Assembly (NCBI RefSeq): GCF_900104535.1
Contig: NZ_LT629710.1
Location: 2,666,001 to 2,730,000, forward strand
DNA length: 64,000 nt
Reading direction: 5' to 3'
DNA from: Nakamurella panacisegetis
GTDB lineage: Bacteria > Actinomycetota > Actinomycetes > Mycobacteriales > Nakamurellaceae
Shown: positions 35,732-45,295 of the stretch, piece after piece
How positions within the stretch are numbered: position 1 is the stretch's first letter
How the letters are laid out: each line of letters starts with the position of its first letter
Position numbers and translations under genes: made by a program
The notes under the pieces: model-generated
The model's database searches: none
Seen by the model: only the letters and a program-made list of their open reading frames with translations
What the model was told of the DNA's origin: nothing

Positions 35732-36649
35732 TCAGTGCCCGTTGGCCGAGAAGTGCTGGAAATCCTGGGGTGCGGACCAGTTCCCGCCCCAGGCCCAGCC
35801 GATCGACCCGAACGCGGTGGTCGCGGCGTCGCCGTCGTGGATGACGCCCGGTACATCGGGGCGGCCGACGAACGCCGTGCCGGCGGGCGGTAGGACCTGC
35901 CCGTTGCCGACGTACGGGTTCTCCAGCGGGTCGAGGTCGACCGCCCGTCCGTAGGAGTGCTGGGAGAACCGCGTGCCGCCGGTACTTCGACGGCAGTTGA
36001 AACCGGAGGTGTTGTCGGCCGCCATCGACGCGTCGTCGCTGCCCCGGAAGTCGTCGACCAGCCGCATGCGGCGGATCGGCCAGCGAGCGTCGTACAGCTG
36101 GCGGAAGGCCGTGATCACCTGGGGCGCCACTGCGGTGGCGACGACCATCTCGCCCTGGTGGTCCCGCCCGTCGAAGTCGACGTAGGTCATCCGTAGGTAG
36201 CTCAGCGCCGACCGTGGCACCGGGCAGCCCTCGTGCCAGGTGTAGGTCAGACGTCGGGCCAGCCCCGGGTCGATCGGCGTCATGGTGCCCACGAACCCGG
36301 TCGGCCCGGCCGATCCGGCGGTGCTCCTCCGAGTCGCGGCACCGGTCACCGTCCGGGATGTCGGGCTCGGGCCGGTCGGCCCGATGGGCTGGGCGATCGG
36401 ACTCCGCCGGGCCGGGCGTCGGTGGGCCACTGCGGAGGTCGAGGCTCGGCGACCTGACGCCCGGGATGGGACCGACGCGGTCGACGACAGGGTGGCGCCT
36501 GGGTGCTGAGCGCTGAGCGCGGCAGCGCCGAGGACCGGCACCGAAGCCGACGGGCGCGGCGGGCTGGACGGGGCCGACCCCGTGCACCCGGTGAGCATCA
36601 GCGACAGGAGCAGGCCCATCGCCGTCGCCACCGTCCGGTGCGTCCGCAT
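35732..36649 (-). CDS. M15-type D-alanyl-D-alanine carboxypeptidase-like lipoprotein
   Basis: This secreted zinc peptidase of about 305 residues has a lipoprotein signal ending LLSLMLTGC, a long Ser/Ala/Pro/Arg-rich linker of about 90 residues, and a C-terminal M15/VanY core. Zinc and active-site segments are visible as F-S-Q-H-S-Y-G-R-A-V-D-L-D and the terminal D-F-Q-H-F. Enzymes of this fold trim peptidoglycan stem peptides. I start at the ATG at 36649; an ATG at 36682 is also open. The linker would let the domain reach the cell wall. The upstream AAA and downstream metallopeptidase genes point the same way but with separate spacing. Confidence 0.82.
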   Translation of the reverse strand: MRTHRTVATAMGLLLSLMLTGCTGSAPSSPPRPSASVPVLGAAALSAQHPGATLSSTASVPSRASGRRASTSAVAHRRPARRSPIAQPIGPTGPSPTSRTVTGAATRRSTAGSAGPTGFVGTMTPIDPGLARRLTYTWHEGCPVPRSALSYLRMTYVDFDGRDHQGEMVVATAVAPQVITAFRQLYDARWPIRRMRLVDDFRGSDDASMAADNTSGFNCRRSTGGTRFSQHSYGRAVDLDPLENPYVGNGQVLPPAGTAFVGRPDVPGVIHDGDAATTAFGSIGWAWGGNWSAPQDFQHFSANGH

Positions 36650-36763
36650 CCCCCCAGCGTGGCACAGCCGAGGACGGGTCATCCGCTCATTCGACCGCCG
36701 GCCCCGTCCGGGCGGTCATGGGCCCGGTCGGGGGTCAGGAGGCCCGGGAGTCTCCCTCGGGGT

Positions 36764-38206
36764 TCAACTGGAATAGAAGTCGTAGCACTGGGTCGCGCCG
36801 AACACGACGCCGACGTACAGAGCCTGGACCTGGTCCAGCACGGACGTGGCCGACGAGCCGGCCGCATCCGAGGCGGGAAGCGGAGAGTTCAACACCTCGT
36901 AGACGGCCTTGTTCAGATCGTTCGGCGAGAGCTGCAGCTTGTCCGGACCCCGGGCGGTGCGCATCCAGGACGCCCAGCTCCCGGCGTAGCAGAGTCCCCG
37001 AAGGCCGGACTGATTGCCCAGCGGAGTACCGCCCGTGGTCGCCTGCGCGGCCAGCCCATACCGGCTGACTAGGATCAGCACGGCCGAGAAGTCGCCGTTG
37101 ATCGACTTGAAACCGGCGGTCGGGGTGCCGATCCGGGCGAGTTCCTTCAGGTTGTACGTGATGGTGTTCGTGGACTGGCAGTAGCCGACCGGGAACGGCG
37201 TCGCGGTCCCGTTGCAGGCCGGTCCGGTCGCGCCGTCGAACGGCACCAGCTTCGGCGCCTGGTAGCCCTTGAGAGTCTGGGCGAAGTAGCTGTTGACGAC
37301 GGTGGCGACCTGCCCGATGAACTTGTCGGTGATGGCCACATTGCCGAACTTGACCGGGAGCTTCCCGAAGCCGGTCTCGGTGATCCGCGCCTGCACCTCG
37401 GCCGCCGTGATCTGGCTGCACCGCTTCGCGCCGTTGGTGTAGCCGAGGGTGAACGAGTACGACCGGTCGAAGCCGCTGCCGTGCGCGCCCTCGGTCGACG
37501 TCGTGGTCCCGACCGGGTCCCCGGTCGACATCATGGCCGACAGTACCTGGCGGATCCCGGCCGTCTGGTTCAGATCGAAGTACCGGGAGTTGCCGTCGGC
37601 CACCCAGCGCCAGTAGCCGCCGGCATAGCAGTCGGCCTGCTCCTCCAGCAGGAGCACGTTGTCGGTGTTGGTCTCCAGGCGGTCCTGCACCAGGTGCCCC
37701 ATCTCGTGAGAGAGCACGGTGGGCGCAGCCAGCACTCCGACCTCCTTGGTCAGGTCGGGCAGCAACACCCCCCGGTCCCAGACGATGGTGTCGGCGCAGG
37801 GGTTGTAGGAGGCGTTCACGTCCTGGTAGAGCGAGCGGCCACAGACCGTCGGACCGTTCTTGACCTTCGAGTCGTAGGAGACCAGGGCCTTGGCCGGGGT
37901 GAACGTCTTCCCGAAGTCCTTCTGGAAGATCTGCCCGTAGTAGACGTAGAGATCCGCGATGGTGTCCTTGGCCAGGGTGTCGGATTGGGTGTGGCCGTCG
38001 TTCTTGACGTTGATGTCGGCGGGGGTGACGCCGGCCTTTGGGCCGGATGGGCCGGATGCCGGGGGGTTGAGATCCGATGCGGCGCCGACCTTCACCGCCT
38101 GTCCGGAGATGGCGGTCGCGCACCCGGCGAGCAGTACGGCCGAGCAGGCCAGCCCGGCGAGCCGGCGGAGCAGGGTACGGGTCCGGAAGGCAGGGACGGA
38201 CGACAT
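36764..38206 (-). CDS. Neutral zinc metallopeptidase lipoprotein (YpfJ-like)
   Basis: This 480-residue secreted lipoprotein has a signal ending SAVLLAGC. The HExxH zinc motif is in LSHEMGHLVQDRLE, and the third ligand region L-L-E-E-Q-A-D-C-Y-A-G-G-Y-W matches the neutral zinc metallopeptidase family (PF04228). Several Cys pairs in the C-terminal half suggest disulfides in an exported protein. At 480 residues it is longer than the roughly 290-residue family norm; the extra C-terminal half (after about residue 290) is of unknown role. A strong stem-loop lies 135 bp upstream of its start, within its likely leader. Confidence 0.82.
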   Translation of the reverse strand: MSSVPAFRTRTLLRRLAGLACSAVLLAGCATAISGQAVKVGAASDLNPPASGPSGPKAGVTPADINVKNDGHTQSDTLAKDTIADLYVYYGQIFQKDFGKTFTPAKALVSYDSKVKNGPTVCGRSLYQDVNASYNPCADTIVWDRGVLLPDLTKEVGVLAAPTVLSHEMGHLVQDRLETNTDNVLLLEEQADCYAGGYWRWVADGNSRYFDLNQTAGIRQVLSAMMSTGDPVGTTTSTEGAHGSGFDRSYSFTLGYTNGAKRCSQITAAEVQARITETGFGKLPVKFGNVAITDKFIGQVATVVNSYFAQTLKGYQAPKLVPFDGATGPACNGTATPFPVGYCQSTNTITYNLKELARIGTPTAGFKSINGDFSAVLILVSRYGLAAQATTGGTPLGNQSGLRGLCYAGSWASWMRTARGPDKLQLSPNDLNKAVYEVLNSPLPASDAAGSSATSVLDQVQALYVGVVFGATQCYDFYSS

Positions 38207-38879
38207 GTTGGCCCGGGCTTTCTCTTCGTCGCCGGCGACGCACCGGCCCGGCCGGAACCCTCCGGCCGCGTTGGTGTGACGCTACCGGCCGCCGATCGGC
38301 TCCGCCGAGGATCGAAAGAACCGGGCGCTGGTCGGCGTACAGCAGAGGGCCCCGGCCACCCTCAAGGTCGGCCGGGGCCCTCTGCGCGGCGCCGGACCCA
38401 CGGGGGACGCAACGTTGCACCCAGCCCGCGGATGCCAGGGTGACGACCTGGACCTGCCGTGACGTTCGGATTCAGAGGCCCCCTGGGAGGAGGCATCCGA
38501 TCCGGCCACCGCAGCCGCTCACCGCAACCGGAGGCGCGATGTCCAGGACCCACATCCGGTGTCACTACTCCGGGGGTAGCGGCGGGGGCCCTGCGCGTTG
38601 TGCCCGGGTACCCGTCACCGTTCGTCCTGCTCGCAACTTCCGGTTCACTCAGGAATCTGGCGGTCGGCACCCTCGGCGGCGCTGCCGACGATGTCTGCGA
38701 GAAGAAACCATCGTGTGCTGCATGGTGTACCGCACCAGCGGGACGGTGGGCAAGAGTCAAGCGGTTCCGTATCGATTCACGGATCGTCACGTCGGGCAGA
38801 GATACGGGATGAATCGGACGGCCGAACCCGTGGCATTGGTGACGCGGGGTGACGGAAGGGTCATCGGCCGCCCCTCACA
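38207..38879. other. 673-bp gene-free region
   Basis: No convincing coding frame is seen on either strand: the open frames here have poor codon bias and no ribosome sites. It must carry the promoter of the minus-strand metallopeptidase and the 3' end of the minus-strand gtrA-like transcript. The only strong structure is the 16-bp hairpin at 38342-38385. I checked by eye for c-di-AMP, c-di-GMP, cobalamin, glycine and magnesium riboswitch signatures and saw none. A small RNA or unrecognised cis-element is possible. Confidence 0.4.
38342..38385 (-). terminator. 16-bp perfect stem-loop
   Basis: Arms 38342-38357 and 38370-38385 pair perfectly over a 12-nt loop. The stem is very GC-rich and would work as an intrinsic terminator. 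On the minus strand it falls between the gtrA-like gene (stop at 38880) and the metallopeptidase start (38206), so it could end the upstream transcript or attenuate the downstream one. No T-run follows on either strand. Confidence 0.6.
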
Positions 38880-39419
38880 TCAGTGGGGCTGGCCGCCCAG
38901 CCGACGGTGCTGATCCCAGCTGCCGCGGGCCGCGTTCACGGCGGCCGCCACGTGCGTGCCGAAGCGCTGGCCCGCTGCGCTGAGCCACCACCGCATCCCG
39001 CCGAACCGGGCCGCTCCGACGACGGAGTTGACGACCAGGATGGCCATGATGCCGGACGGCCCGTCCGCGTCGGAGATCCGGGTCAGCACCAGTGAGGTGA
39101 TCAACAGGCCGACCAGACACGTCAGGAACGCGACGACCTGATCGGCGCGGTTGCGGGTGTGGCCCCGAACGCCGAAGGTCACCGCCCGGTGCGCGGCATT
39201 GGTCACCAGCGTCGAGATCAACCAGGCGAGCGCGGACGCGATCTGCGCACCGATCAGGTCGGCGGCGGAGCCGTAGAGGCCGAGCTGGACCAGGGTCCCG
39301 GCGCTGCCGATCAGGACGAACTTCAGACCCTGGCCGCCGACGGAGCCGCTCGCCACCGGGGGAGTCGCGAGGTCCCGGGCCGCGGTGGGGGCCGGAGGCG
39401 GGAGGGTCGATGCGTTCAC
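38880..39419 (-). CDS. GtrA family membrane protein
   Basis: This 179-residue protein has four predicted membrane helices and the GtrA pattern: F-V-L-I-G-S-A-G-T-L-V-Q-L-G-L-Y in the first helix, WLISTLVTNAAHRAVTF in the middle, then VAFLTCLVGLLITSLVL and IMAILVVNSVVGAARF. GtrA-type proteins are thought to flip or help present polyprenyl-phosphate sugars during surface glycan modification. The start is a GTG at 39419. It is divergent from the AlaX-like gene. Its function fits the glycosyltransferase genes 5 kb away, but they are not contiguous. Confidence 0.85.
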   Translation of the reverse strand: MNASTLPPPAPTAARDLATPPVASGSVGGQGLKFVLIGSAGTLVQLGLYGSAADLIGAQIASALAWLISTLVTNAAHRAVTFGVRGHTRNRADQVVAFLTCLVGLLITSLVLTRISDADGPSGIMAILVVNSVVGAARFGGMRWWLSAAGQRFGTHVAAAVNAARGSWDQHRRLGGQPH

Positions 39420-39444
39420 CCGGATTACTTTGCGCTGCTCAAGA

Positions 39445-40449
39445 ATGGACCGGCTGTCCGGCCACTGTGTGTCCCCTGTGACCGACCGACTCGTGGTGAT
39501 CGAGACTTCCGGGGTGCGGTTGGATGGGCGAGTGCTCCCACTCGAAGACACCCGTGTGACCTTCCCGGCCGGTGGCCTGACCGCCGACGGCGAAGTTCTG
39601 GCCGTGGTGCCACTGGACGATCTTGGGCCGGGTGGACTGCTCGGATTCGTCACCGATGTGTCGCCGTTCCATCCGGTCGACCACGGATGGCCCGACCAGG
39701 GACCCGACCGCGGCGTCGTCTCGATCAGCGGTGTCACGGTCGAGGTGGTCGACGTCGTCCTGGGAGCCACAGACGGTCACAACTTGCTGATTGCAACTAA
39801 TATTCCGGTCCGTCGCGGAGAGCCCGGCTGGGCGTTCGTCGTCGTGCACGTCATCGGGGCCGACCAGGTCCGGCCGGAGGTCGGCGAGCGGGTCCAGCTG
39901 GCGGTCGACGCCGCCCACCGGGATGCCCTCGGTCGCGGCCACACCGCGTGCCACATCGCGGCCCTGGCCCTGAACGCCGCTCTGGCCGATCGCTGGCGGA
40001 AGCCGGTACCGGTCGACGGGTTGGGGCATCCGAACTTCGACCAGCTGGCGCTGGCCAACTCCCGGATCCGACCGGACGGTGCCACTGACGTCTACCGCCT
40101 CGGGAAGTCGTTGCGCAAGAAGGGTTTCGACAGTGCAGATCTACCGCTGGCCGAGCTCACGGCGGCCGTCAACGCTCGGCTGGCCGGCTGGGTGGCGGCC
40201 GGCGCGACGATTTCGATCGAGGCCGACGGCCCTGGCTTGACCGATCGTCGCACCTGGGTCTGCACCCTGCCCGACGGGCAGGAACGGATCCTCTGCGGTG
40301 GGACGCACCCGACCTCGCTGGCCGGAATCGAGTCCATCGGCGTCGAGCTGACCCTGGACGACGCCGAACTGGTGATGCAGACGAGCGTCGCGCGCCGGGT
40401 CCCAGCACCGCCGGCGGACGTGTCTTCGGCCGCGTCCCGGCCGGCCTGA
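39445..40449 (+). CDS. AlaX-like tRNA-editing / metal-dependent hydrolase
   Basis: This protein of about 334 residues has the editing-domain zinc motifs of alanyl/threonyl-tRNA synthetase relatives. H-T-A-C-H sits in GRGHTACHIAALAL and the C-x-x-x-H pair in LCGGTHPTSLAGI, followed by a short C-terminal tail. The front part, a small beta-barrel (LPLEDTRVTFPAGG), also matches free-standing AlaX-type proteins. Such enzymes hydrolyse mischarged Ser-tRNA(Ala) or Gly-tRNA(Ala). HTACH replaces the usual H-x-x-x-H form with the same spacing, so both metal histidines are kept. The start is uncertain: ATG 39445 or GTG 39469/39478. It is convergent with the dipeptidase gene. Confidence 0.78.
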   Translation: MDRLSGHCVSPVTDRLVVIETSGVRLDGRVLPLEDTRVTFPAGGLTADGEVLAVVPLDDLGPGGLLGFVTDVSPFHPVDHGWPDQGPDRGVVSISGVTVEVVDVVLGATDGHNLLIATNIPVRRGEPGWAFVVVHVIGADQVRPEVGERVQLAVDAAHRDALGRGHTACHIAALALNAALADRWRKPVPVDGLGHPNFDQLALANSRIRPDGATDVYRLGKSLRKKGFDSADLPLAELTAAVNARLAGWVAAGATISIEADGPGLTDRRTWVCTLPDGQERILCGGTHPTSLAGIESIGVELTLDDAELVMQTSVARRVPAPPADVSSAASRPA

Positions 40450-40456
40450 CTCCGGC

Positions 40457-41635
40457 TCAGCCCTCGGCGACGTCCTGCGCCGCCTGCAGCACGCGCAGGA
40501 TGTTGCCGCTGGTCAGTGCGGTCAGGTCGGCGTCGCTCCAGCCGCGGTCGGCCAGCTCGACCAGCAGGTCCGGGTACTTCGACACATCCTGCAAACCGGT
40601 CGGAAGCGATTCCACGCCGTCGTAGTCACCGCCCAGCCCGACGTGATCGATCCCGGCGATCTCGCGGGCGTGGTCGAGGTGGTCGGCGACGTCGGACAAG
40701 CTCGCCGTCGGTGCCGGGTTGGCCGCCTCCCAGCGGGCCAGTTCCGCGGCGGCCGCCGGCTCGGGGGGAGTCGCGGCGTCCTGGGTGTACACGGTCACCT
40801 TGGCCAGCCCCAGTTCCTCGCGCCGGCGGTCGTGAGCGGCCGCGCGGTCGGCGACGCGCTGGGAAACGAAGTCCGGCACGAACGTCACCATGACGACGCC
40901 GCCCCCGGCGGCCAGCCGGGACAGCACGTCGTCCGGAGCGTTCCGGACGTGATCGGTGACGGCCCGGCAGGACGAGTGCGAGAAGATCACCGGTGCACTG
41001 CTGACATCCAGGGCGGCGTGCATGGTGACCGGCGCGACGTGCGAGAGGTCGACCAGCATGCCGAGCCGGTTCATCTCCCGGACCACCTCACGCCCGAAGT
41101 CGCTCAACCCGCCCGCCTCCGGTCGGTCGGTGGCCGCGTCGGCCCAGGCCACCCCGTCCCGGCGCGGGTTCTCGTTGTGGGTGAGGGTCAGGTAGCCGAC
41201 CCCGAGTCGGTGCAGCGTGCGCAGCACGGCCAGCGACCCGTCGATGCTGTGTCCGCCCTCGGCGCCCATCAGCGCGGCAATTCGTCCCGACTGCATCACC
41301 GCCCGCACGTCGGCGGCGGTCCGGGCGGCGGCGAAGGTCTCCGGGTAGCGGCCGATGATCGCGGCAACAGCGTCGATCTGCTCCAGCGTCGCGGTGACCG
41401 CGGCGCCGCCGGACAGGGTTCCGGGCACGTAGACCGAGAAGAACTGGGCGCCGACACCGCCGGCCCGCAGCCGGGGGATGTCCGTGTGCAGCAAGGGTTG
41501 TGACGTTGCCAGGTCGCGGGCGTCGAGGTCGTATGCGACCTGTTTGCGCAGCGCCCAGGCGATGTCGTTGTGCCCGTCCAGGACGGGGTGCGCAGCCAGG
41601 ATCGCGGCCACCCGATCGCGTGATGGGCTCGTCAT
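40457..41635 (-). CDS. M19 family membrane dipeptidase (renal dipeptidase-like)
   Basis: This 392-residue zinc peptidase has a TIM-barrel layout with H-N-D in [24 protein letters not shown], the histidines in LSHVAP and FSHSSCR, and the late [16 protein letters not shown]. The family hydrolyses dipeptides, including D-amino-acid-containing ones, and can act on glutathione breakdown products. No signal peptide is evident, so it is probably cytosolic. Its ATG overlaps the stop of the aminotransferase gene just upstream (ATGA), so the two form one transcript and may work on peptide and amino acid salvage. Confidence 0.9.
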   Translation of the reverse strand: MTSPSRDRVAAILAAHPVLDGHNDIAWALRKQVAYDLDARDLATSQPLLHTDIPRLRAGGVGAQFFSVYVPGTLSGGAAVTATLEQIDAVAAIIGRYPETFAAARTAADVRAVMQSGRIAALMGAEGGHSIDGSLAVLRTLHRLGVGYLTLTHNENPRRDGVAWADAATDRPEAGGLSDFGREVVREMNRLGMLVDLSHVAPVTMHAALDVSSAPVIFSHSSCRAVTDHVRNAPDDVLSRLAAGGGVVMVTFVPDFVSQRVADRAAAHDRRREELGLAKVTVYTQDAATPPEPAAAAELARWEAANPAPTASLSDVADHLDHAREIAGIDHVGLGGDYDGVESLPTGLQDVSKYPDLLVELADRGWSDADLTALTSGNILRVLQAAQDVAEG

Positions 41636-42807
41636 CGGCTCATCCGGGCCAGACGGTCGGCGGCCTCGTCGATGATCCGGTCCTGCTTGCAGAAGGCGAA
41701 CCGGACGAAAGGCCTCCCGTCGGCCGGGTCGTCGTGGAAGACCTCCTGCGGGACGGCCACCACACCGGCCAGCTCCGGAAGGTCAAGGCAGAACGCCATG
41801 CCGTCGGCCGGCCGGCCGAGCCGGGCACTGATCGAGCGGATGTCGGTGACGACGAAGTAGGTGCCCTGCGGCCGGAAGATCTCGAAGCCGGCGGCCGTCA
41901 ACCCCTGGCACAGGCGGTCCCGCTTGTGCTGCAAGCTGTCCCGCAGCTCAGCAACCCAGGCGATCTCGTGTTCCAGGGCGTAGGCCACGGCCGGCTGGAA
42001 CGGGGCCCCGCCGACGTAGGTGAGGAACTGTTTGGCCGCCCGGACGGCGGCGACGAGTTCCTGTGGGCCGCAAGCCCAGCCGATCTTCCATCCGGTGGCG
42101 GCGAACGTCTTGCCGGAACTGGAGACGGTGATGGTCCGCTCGGCCATACCGGGCAGCGTGCCGATCGGGACGTGCTCGGTCCCGTCGAACGTCAGGTACT
42201 CGTACACCTCGTCCGCCACCACGACCAGGTCGTGCTCGATGGCCAGGTCCGCGATGCCCTGCAGTTCGGCCCGGGTGAGGACGGTGCCGGTCGGATTGTG
42301 CGGGGTGTTGAGCAGAATCATCCGCGTCCGGGGGGTGACCGCGGCGGCCAGGTCGTCCAGGTCGAGGGCGAACCGATCAGCGGTCGCCTTCAGTTGTACC
42401 GAAACGTGTTTCGCGCCGGACATGGCGACCACGGCCGGATAGGAGTCGTAGTGCGGCTCGAGCATGATGACCTCGTCGCCCGCCTGGACCAGCGCGATGA
42501 CCGCGGCGGCGATGGCCTCGGTGGCGCCGACCGTGACCAGTACCTCGGTGTCCGGGTCGAAGGTCTGGCCCCGGTCACGCTGCCGGGCCAGGGCGATCGC
42601 CCGCCGCAGCGCCGGGATGCCGGGGCCGGGTGGGTACTGGTTGAACCCGTCGCGGATGGCCTGCTGGGCCGCCTCCAGCATGGCCGGCGGTCCGTCGCTG
42701 TCCGGGAAGCCCTGCCCCAGGTTGATCGCTCCGGTCCGCGCGGCCAGGGCCGACATCTCGGCGAAGATCGTCGTGCGGAAGGGCGCGAGCGCGGGAACCA
42801 GGGGCAT
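41632..42807 (-). CDS. PLP-dependent aminotransferase (DapC/YbdL-like)
   Basis: This 391-residue fold-type I aminotransferase has [13 protein letters not shown] near the N terminus, [19 protein letters not shown], the PLP lysine in [16 protein letters not shown] and the carboxylate arginine in PFVRFAFCK. This pattern matches the MalY/YbdL-DapC group; in mycobacteria the closest-looking protein is assigned to N-succinyldiaminopimelate aminotransferase. Methionine/kynurenine aminotransferase activity is the alternative. It is followed by an overlapping dipeptidase gene and is divergent from the DUF445 gene, with about 90 bp between starts. Confidence 0.87.
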   Translation of the reverse strand: MPLVPALAPFRTTIFAEMSALAARTGAINLGQGFPDSDGPPAMLEAAQQAIRDGFNQYPPGPGIPALRRAIALARQRDRGQTFDPDTEVLVTVGATEAIAAAVIALVQAGDEVIMLEPHYDSYPAVVAMSGAKHVSVQLKATADRFALDLDDLAAAVTPRTRMILLNTPHNPTGTVLTRAELQGIADLAIEHDLVVVADEVYEYLTFDGTEHVPIGTLPGMAERTITVSSSGKTFAATGWKIGWACGPQELVAAVRAAKQFLTYVGGAPFQPAVAYALEHEIAWVAELRDSLQHKRDRLCQGLTAAGFEIFRPQGTYFVVTDIRSISARLGRPADGMAFCLDLPELAGVVAVPQEVFHDDPADGRPFVRFAFCKQDRIIDEAADRLARMSR

Positions 42808-42896
42808 GGTGCATTCCTACCGCACCCGACCGCCGTCGCCTCCGCGCGGCCCGTCGGCGGTCGGGTCCCGGTTCGCCGGGGACGGACAATGACCGC

Positions 42897-44159
42897 ATGA
42901 CGAACGCGCAAGTCCTGACGCCGGCTGACGCGGAGCGTCGACGACGACTGGTGCAGATGAAGCTGATCGCCGTCGGGATGCTGGTGCTGATGGCGGTGGT
43001 CTTCGTGATCGCGTTCTCGTTGCAGGACCGTCATCCCTGGCTCGGGTACGTCCGGGCGGCGGCCGAGGCCGGCATGGTCGGCGCGCTGGCCGACTGGTTC
43101 GCCGTGACCGCCCTGTTCCGGCGGCCGCTCGGCCTGCCGATTCCGCACACGGCGATCATTCCGACCCGTAAGGACGCGATCGGGTCGTCCCTGTCGGAGT
43201 TCGTCGCGACCAACTTCCTGTCCGAGGAGGTGATCCGGGAGAAGCTCGGTCGGTTCTCCATCGCCGCGAAGCTGGGGGGTTACCTGGCCTCGCCGGCCGG
43301 GGCCGGACGTATCACCGCCGAACTGGCGACCGCCGTGCGCGGGATCGCCACCGTTCTCAAGGACGACCAGGTCGCCGGCGTGCTGGAGGCGATCGCCCGC
43401 CGGAAGATCGCCGAGACCAAGGTCGGGCCGCCGTTGGGCCGGATCGCCGCGGAGGTCTTCGCCCGGGGCGAGCACCATCCACTGGTCGACTTCATCGTCG
43501 ACCGGCTCCACATCTGGATCCGCGACAACTACTCGCTCGTCTCCCGGGTGGTGTCCCAACGGGCCCCGTCGTGGTCCCCGAAGTTCCTCGACGGGCTCGT
43601 CGCCGACCGCATCTACCGGGAGGTGGAAACGTTCGCGCTGGCCGTGAAGACCGATCCGCAGCACCAGTTGCGGCTGGCCCTGGACAAGTTCCTCGGCGAG
43701 TTCGCGCTCGACCTGCAGAGCGATCCGGACACGATCGCCAGGGCCGAGGCGATCAAGGAACGCATCATGGACAACGATCAGATCCGGGTGCTGGCCGCCG
43801 GAGCCTGGTCGTCCATCAAGGAGGCCATGCTGTCGGCGGCCGACGACCCGGCCTCGCCGCTGCGGGTGTCCGTACTGGAGGGGTTGATGTCGTTCGGGCG
43901 GCGGTTGCAGGACGACGGTCCGACCGCGGCCAAGGTGGACAACTGGGTGGCCGAGGCGGCCGGCTACCTGGCCCGGAACCACGCCCGCACCATCACCGGG
44001 GTCATCGACGAGACCATCGCGCGGTGGGACGGCGAGGCCACCAGCCGCAAGATCGAGCTGCAGGTTGGACGCGACCTGCAGTTCATCCGGATCAACGGCA
44101 CGGTGGTCGGTGCGCTCGCCGGCCTGGTGATCTACACGCTGGCCACCGCCCTGCTCTGA
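42897..44159 (+). CDS. DUF445 family membrane protein
   Basis: This 420-residue protein has one membrane helix near the N terminus (LIAVGMLVLMAVVFVIAFSL), the family block EAGMVGALADWFAVTALFRR followed by P-L-G-L-P-I-P-H-T-A-I-I-P-T-R-K, and a last helix at the C terminus (GTVVGALAGLVIYTLATAL). The long middle is helical. This is the DUF445 (YheB-like) layout. Function is not established; the two end helices suggest a loop anchored at both ends on the same membrane. It is followed by a VOC gene in the same direction. Confidence 0.9.
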   Translation: MTNAQVLTPADAERRRRLVQMKLIAVGMLVLMAVVFVIAFSLQDRHPWLGYVRAAAEAGMVGALADWFAVTALFRRPLGLPIPHTAIIPTRKDAIGSSLSEFVATNFLSEEVIREKLGRFSIAAKLGGYLASPAGAGRITAELATAVRGIATVLKDDQVAGVLEAIARRKIAETKVGPPLGRIAAEVFARGEHHPLVDFIVDRLHIWIRDNYSLVSRVVSQRAPSWSPKFLDGLVADRIYREVETFALAVKTDPQHQLRLALDKFLGEFALDLQSDPDTIARAEAIKERIMDNDQIRVLAAGAWSSIKEAMLSAADDPASPLRVSVLEGLMSFGRRLQDDGPTAAKVDNWVAEAAGYLARNHARTITGVIDETIARWDGEATSRKIELQVGRDLQFIRINGTVVGALAGLVIYTLATALL

Positions 44160-44193
44160 CCGCCTGTCGGGGGTCGGGTGCAGGATGGCCGGC

Positions 44194-44583
44194 ATGACCG
44201 AACAGAGCGTTCAGACGCCCATTGCCACCTTCGATCTGACCGTGCTCGACACCGCCGAGCCGCGCAAGCTCGCCGAGTTCTACTGCGCGGTGCTCGGTTG
44301 GCGGATCGAGGACGCCAGCGACGACTGGATCACCATCCGCGGCTCCGGCGGGGCCGGTCTCGCGTTCCAGCTGGCGCCGGACCACGTGCCGCCGACCTGG
44401 CCCGACCGGGAGGTGCCGCAGCAGTCCCACCTCGACCTGAACGTGCCCAACCTGGATGTGGGGGAGCAGCGGGTGGTCGCCCTCGGTGCTCGCCCAACCG
44501 GGATTCCGGGTGGGGACAGCACCTTCCGGGTGTTCCTCGACCCGTCGGGGCACCCGTTCTGTCTGTGCCTGAACGCCGGATGA
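44194..44583 (+). CDS. VOC family protein (glyoxalase/bleomycin-resistance fold)
   Basis: This small protein of about 129 residues has the VOC pattern: a first strand with F-D-L-T-V-L-D, A-E-F-Y-C-A-V-L-G-W, then the second module around HLDLNVPNLDVGEQRVVALG and the end F-L-D-P-S-G-H-P-F-C-L-C. It is of the single-domain type that dimerises to make a metal or ligand site. Its substrate is not evident. AGGA lies 8 nt before the ATG at 44194, which I prefer over the ATG at 44185. Confidence 0.82.
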   Translation: MTEQSVQTPIATFDLTVLDTAEPRKLAEFYCAVLGWRIEDASDDWITIRGSGGAGLAFQLAPDHVPPTWPDREVPQQSHLDLNVPNLDVGEQRVVALGARPTGIPGGDSTFRVFLDPSGHPFCLCLNAG

Positions 44584-44635
44584 GCCGACCCGGCCGGACC
44601 CTCCCGCCCACGTCCGCCTGTGGCACGCTGGCTCG

Positions 44636-45295
44636 GTGCGCTTCATCCCTCTGACGCCGGCCCGGCTGGTCGACGAGCTGGCCGACTGGATCGGTGAGCT
44701 GCACGGTCGCCGGATCGTCACGGCTACGGCGGGCACCGTCGTCGGGTTCGACGGCTCGGCCGAAGTCGGCACGACCGAACTCGCCGACCGGGTGGCCGAA
44801 CGGATGCGTGGCCGCGGCGCGGTGGTGGTGCGCGCCACGACCAACTGGTGGTGGCGTCCGGCCGCCCTGCGGCTGGAGCTGGGGCGTGAGGACGTCGACA
44901 TGCTGCTGACCGGCTGGGTCGACGACGAGGCGCTGCGGCGGGAGTTGTTCGAGCCGGTCGCCGGGGGACGCCCCCACATCACGCGGCTCCGCGACCCGGG
45001 CACCGATCGTTCGGTCCGGCAGACGCCCGCCCGGGTCCCGGCCGGGAGCGTGGTGATCCTCGACGGCCCCTTCCTGCTGGCCGCGGACCTGCCGCTGGAC
45101 GCCTCGGTGTTCGCCCAGGTCGGGCCGGGAGCGCTGCGGCGGTCGCTTCCGGATGACCGGCAATGGTGGCTCGAGGCGGATGCCCGCTACGGGGCCGAGT
45201 ATCACCCGGCCGACCGAGCCGACGTCGTCCTGTCCTACGACCACCCGTCCGCCCCGGCGGCGCGCGGCCTCGGGCAGTCTGCCCGGCCGGCCTGA
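44636..45295 (+). CDS. Uridine kinase-like protein with degenerate P-loop
   Basis: This 219-residue protein has the fold pattern of actinobacterial uridine kinase-like ATPases. A strand and loop read VVGFDGSAEVGTTELADRV; a later V-V-I-L-D-G-P-F-L-L matches the usual Walker B region, and YHPADRADVVL-like C-terminal residues are kept. In the loop the family form G-x-D-G-x-x-G-S-G-K-(S/T) is replaced by G-F-D-G-S-A-E-V-G-T-T, so the key lysine is missing. It may therefore not hydrolyse ATP. The start is a GTG at 44636, 52 nt after the VOC gene on the same strand. Confidence 0.6.
   Translation: MRFIPLTPARLVDELADWIGELHGRRIVTATAGTVVGFDGSAEVGTTELADRVAERMRGRGAVVVRATTNWWWRPAALRLELGREDVDMLLTGWVDDEALRRELFEPVAGGRPHITRLRDPGTDRSVRQTPARVPAGSVVILDGPFLLAADLPLDASVFAQVGPGALRRSLPDDRQWWLEADARYGAEYHPADRADVVLSYDHPSAPAARGLGQSARPA

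Noticed and set aside
38207..38879. c-di-AMP, c-di-GMP or cobalamin riboswitch in the long gap
   Set aside because: None of the conserved core segments of these classes is visible on either strand.
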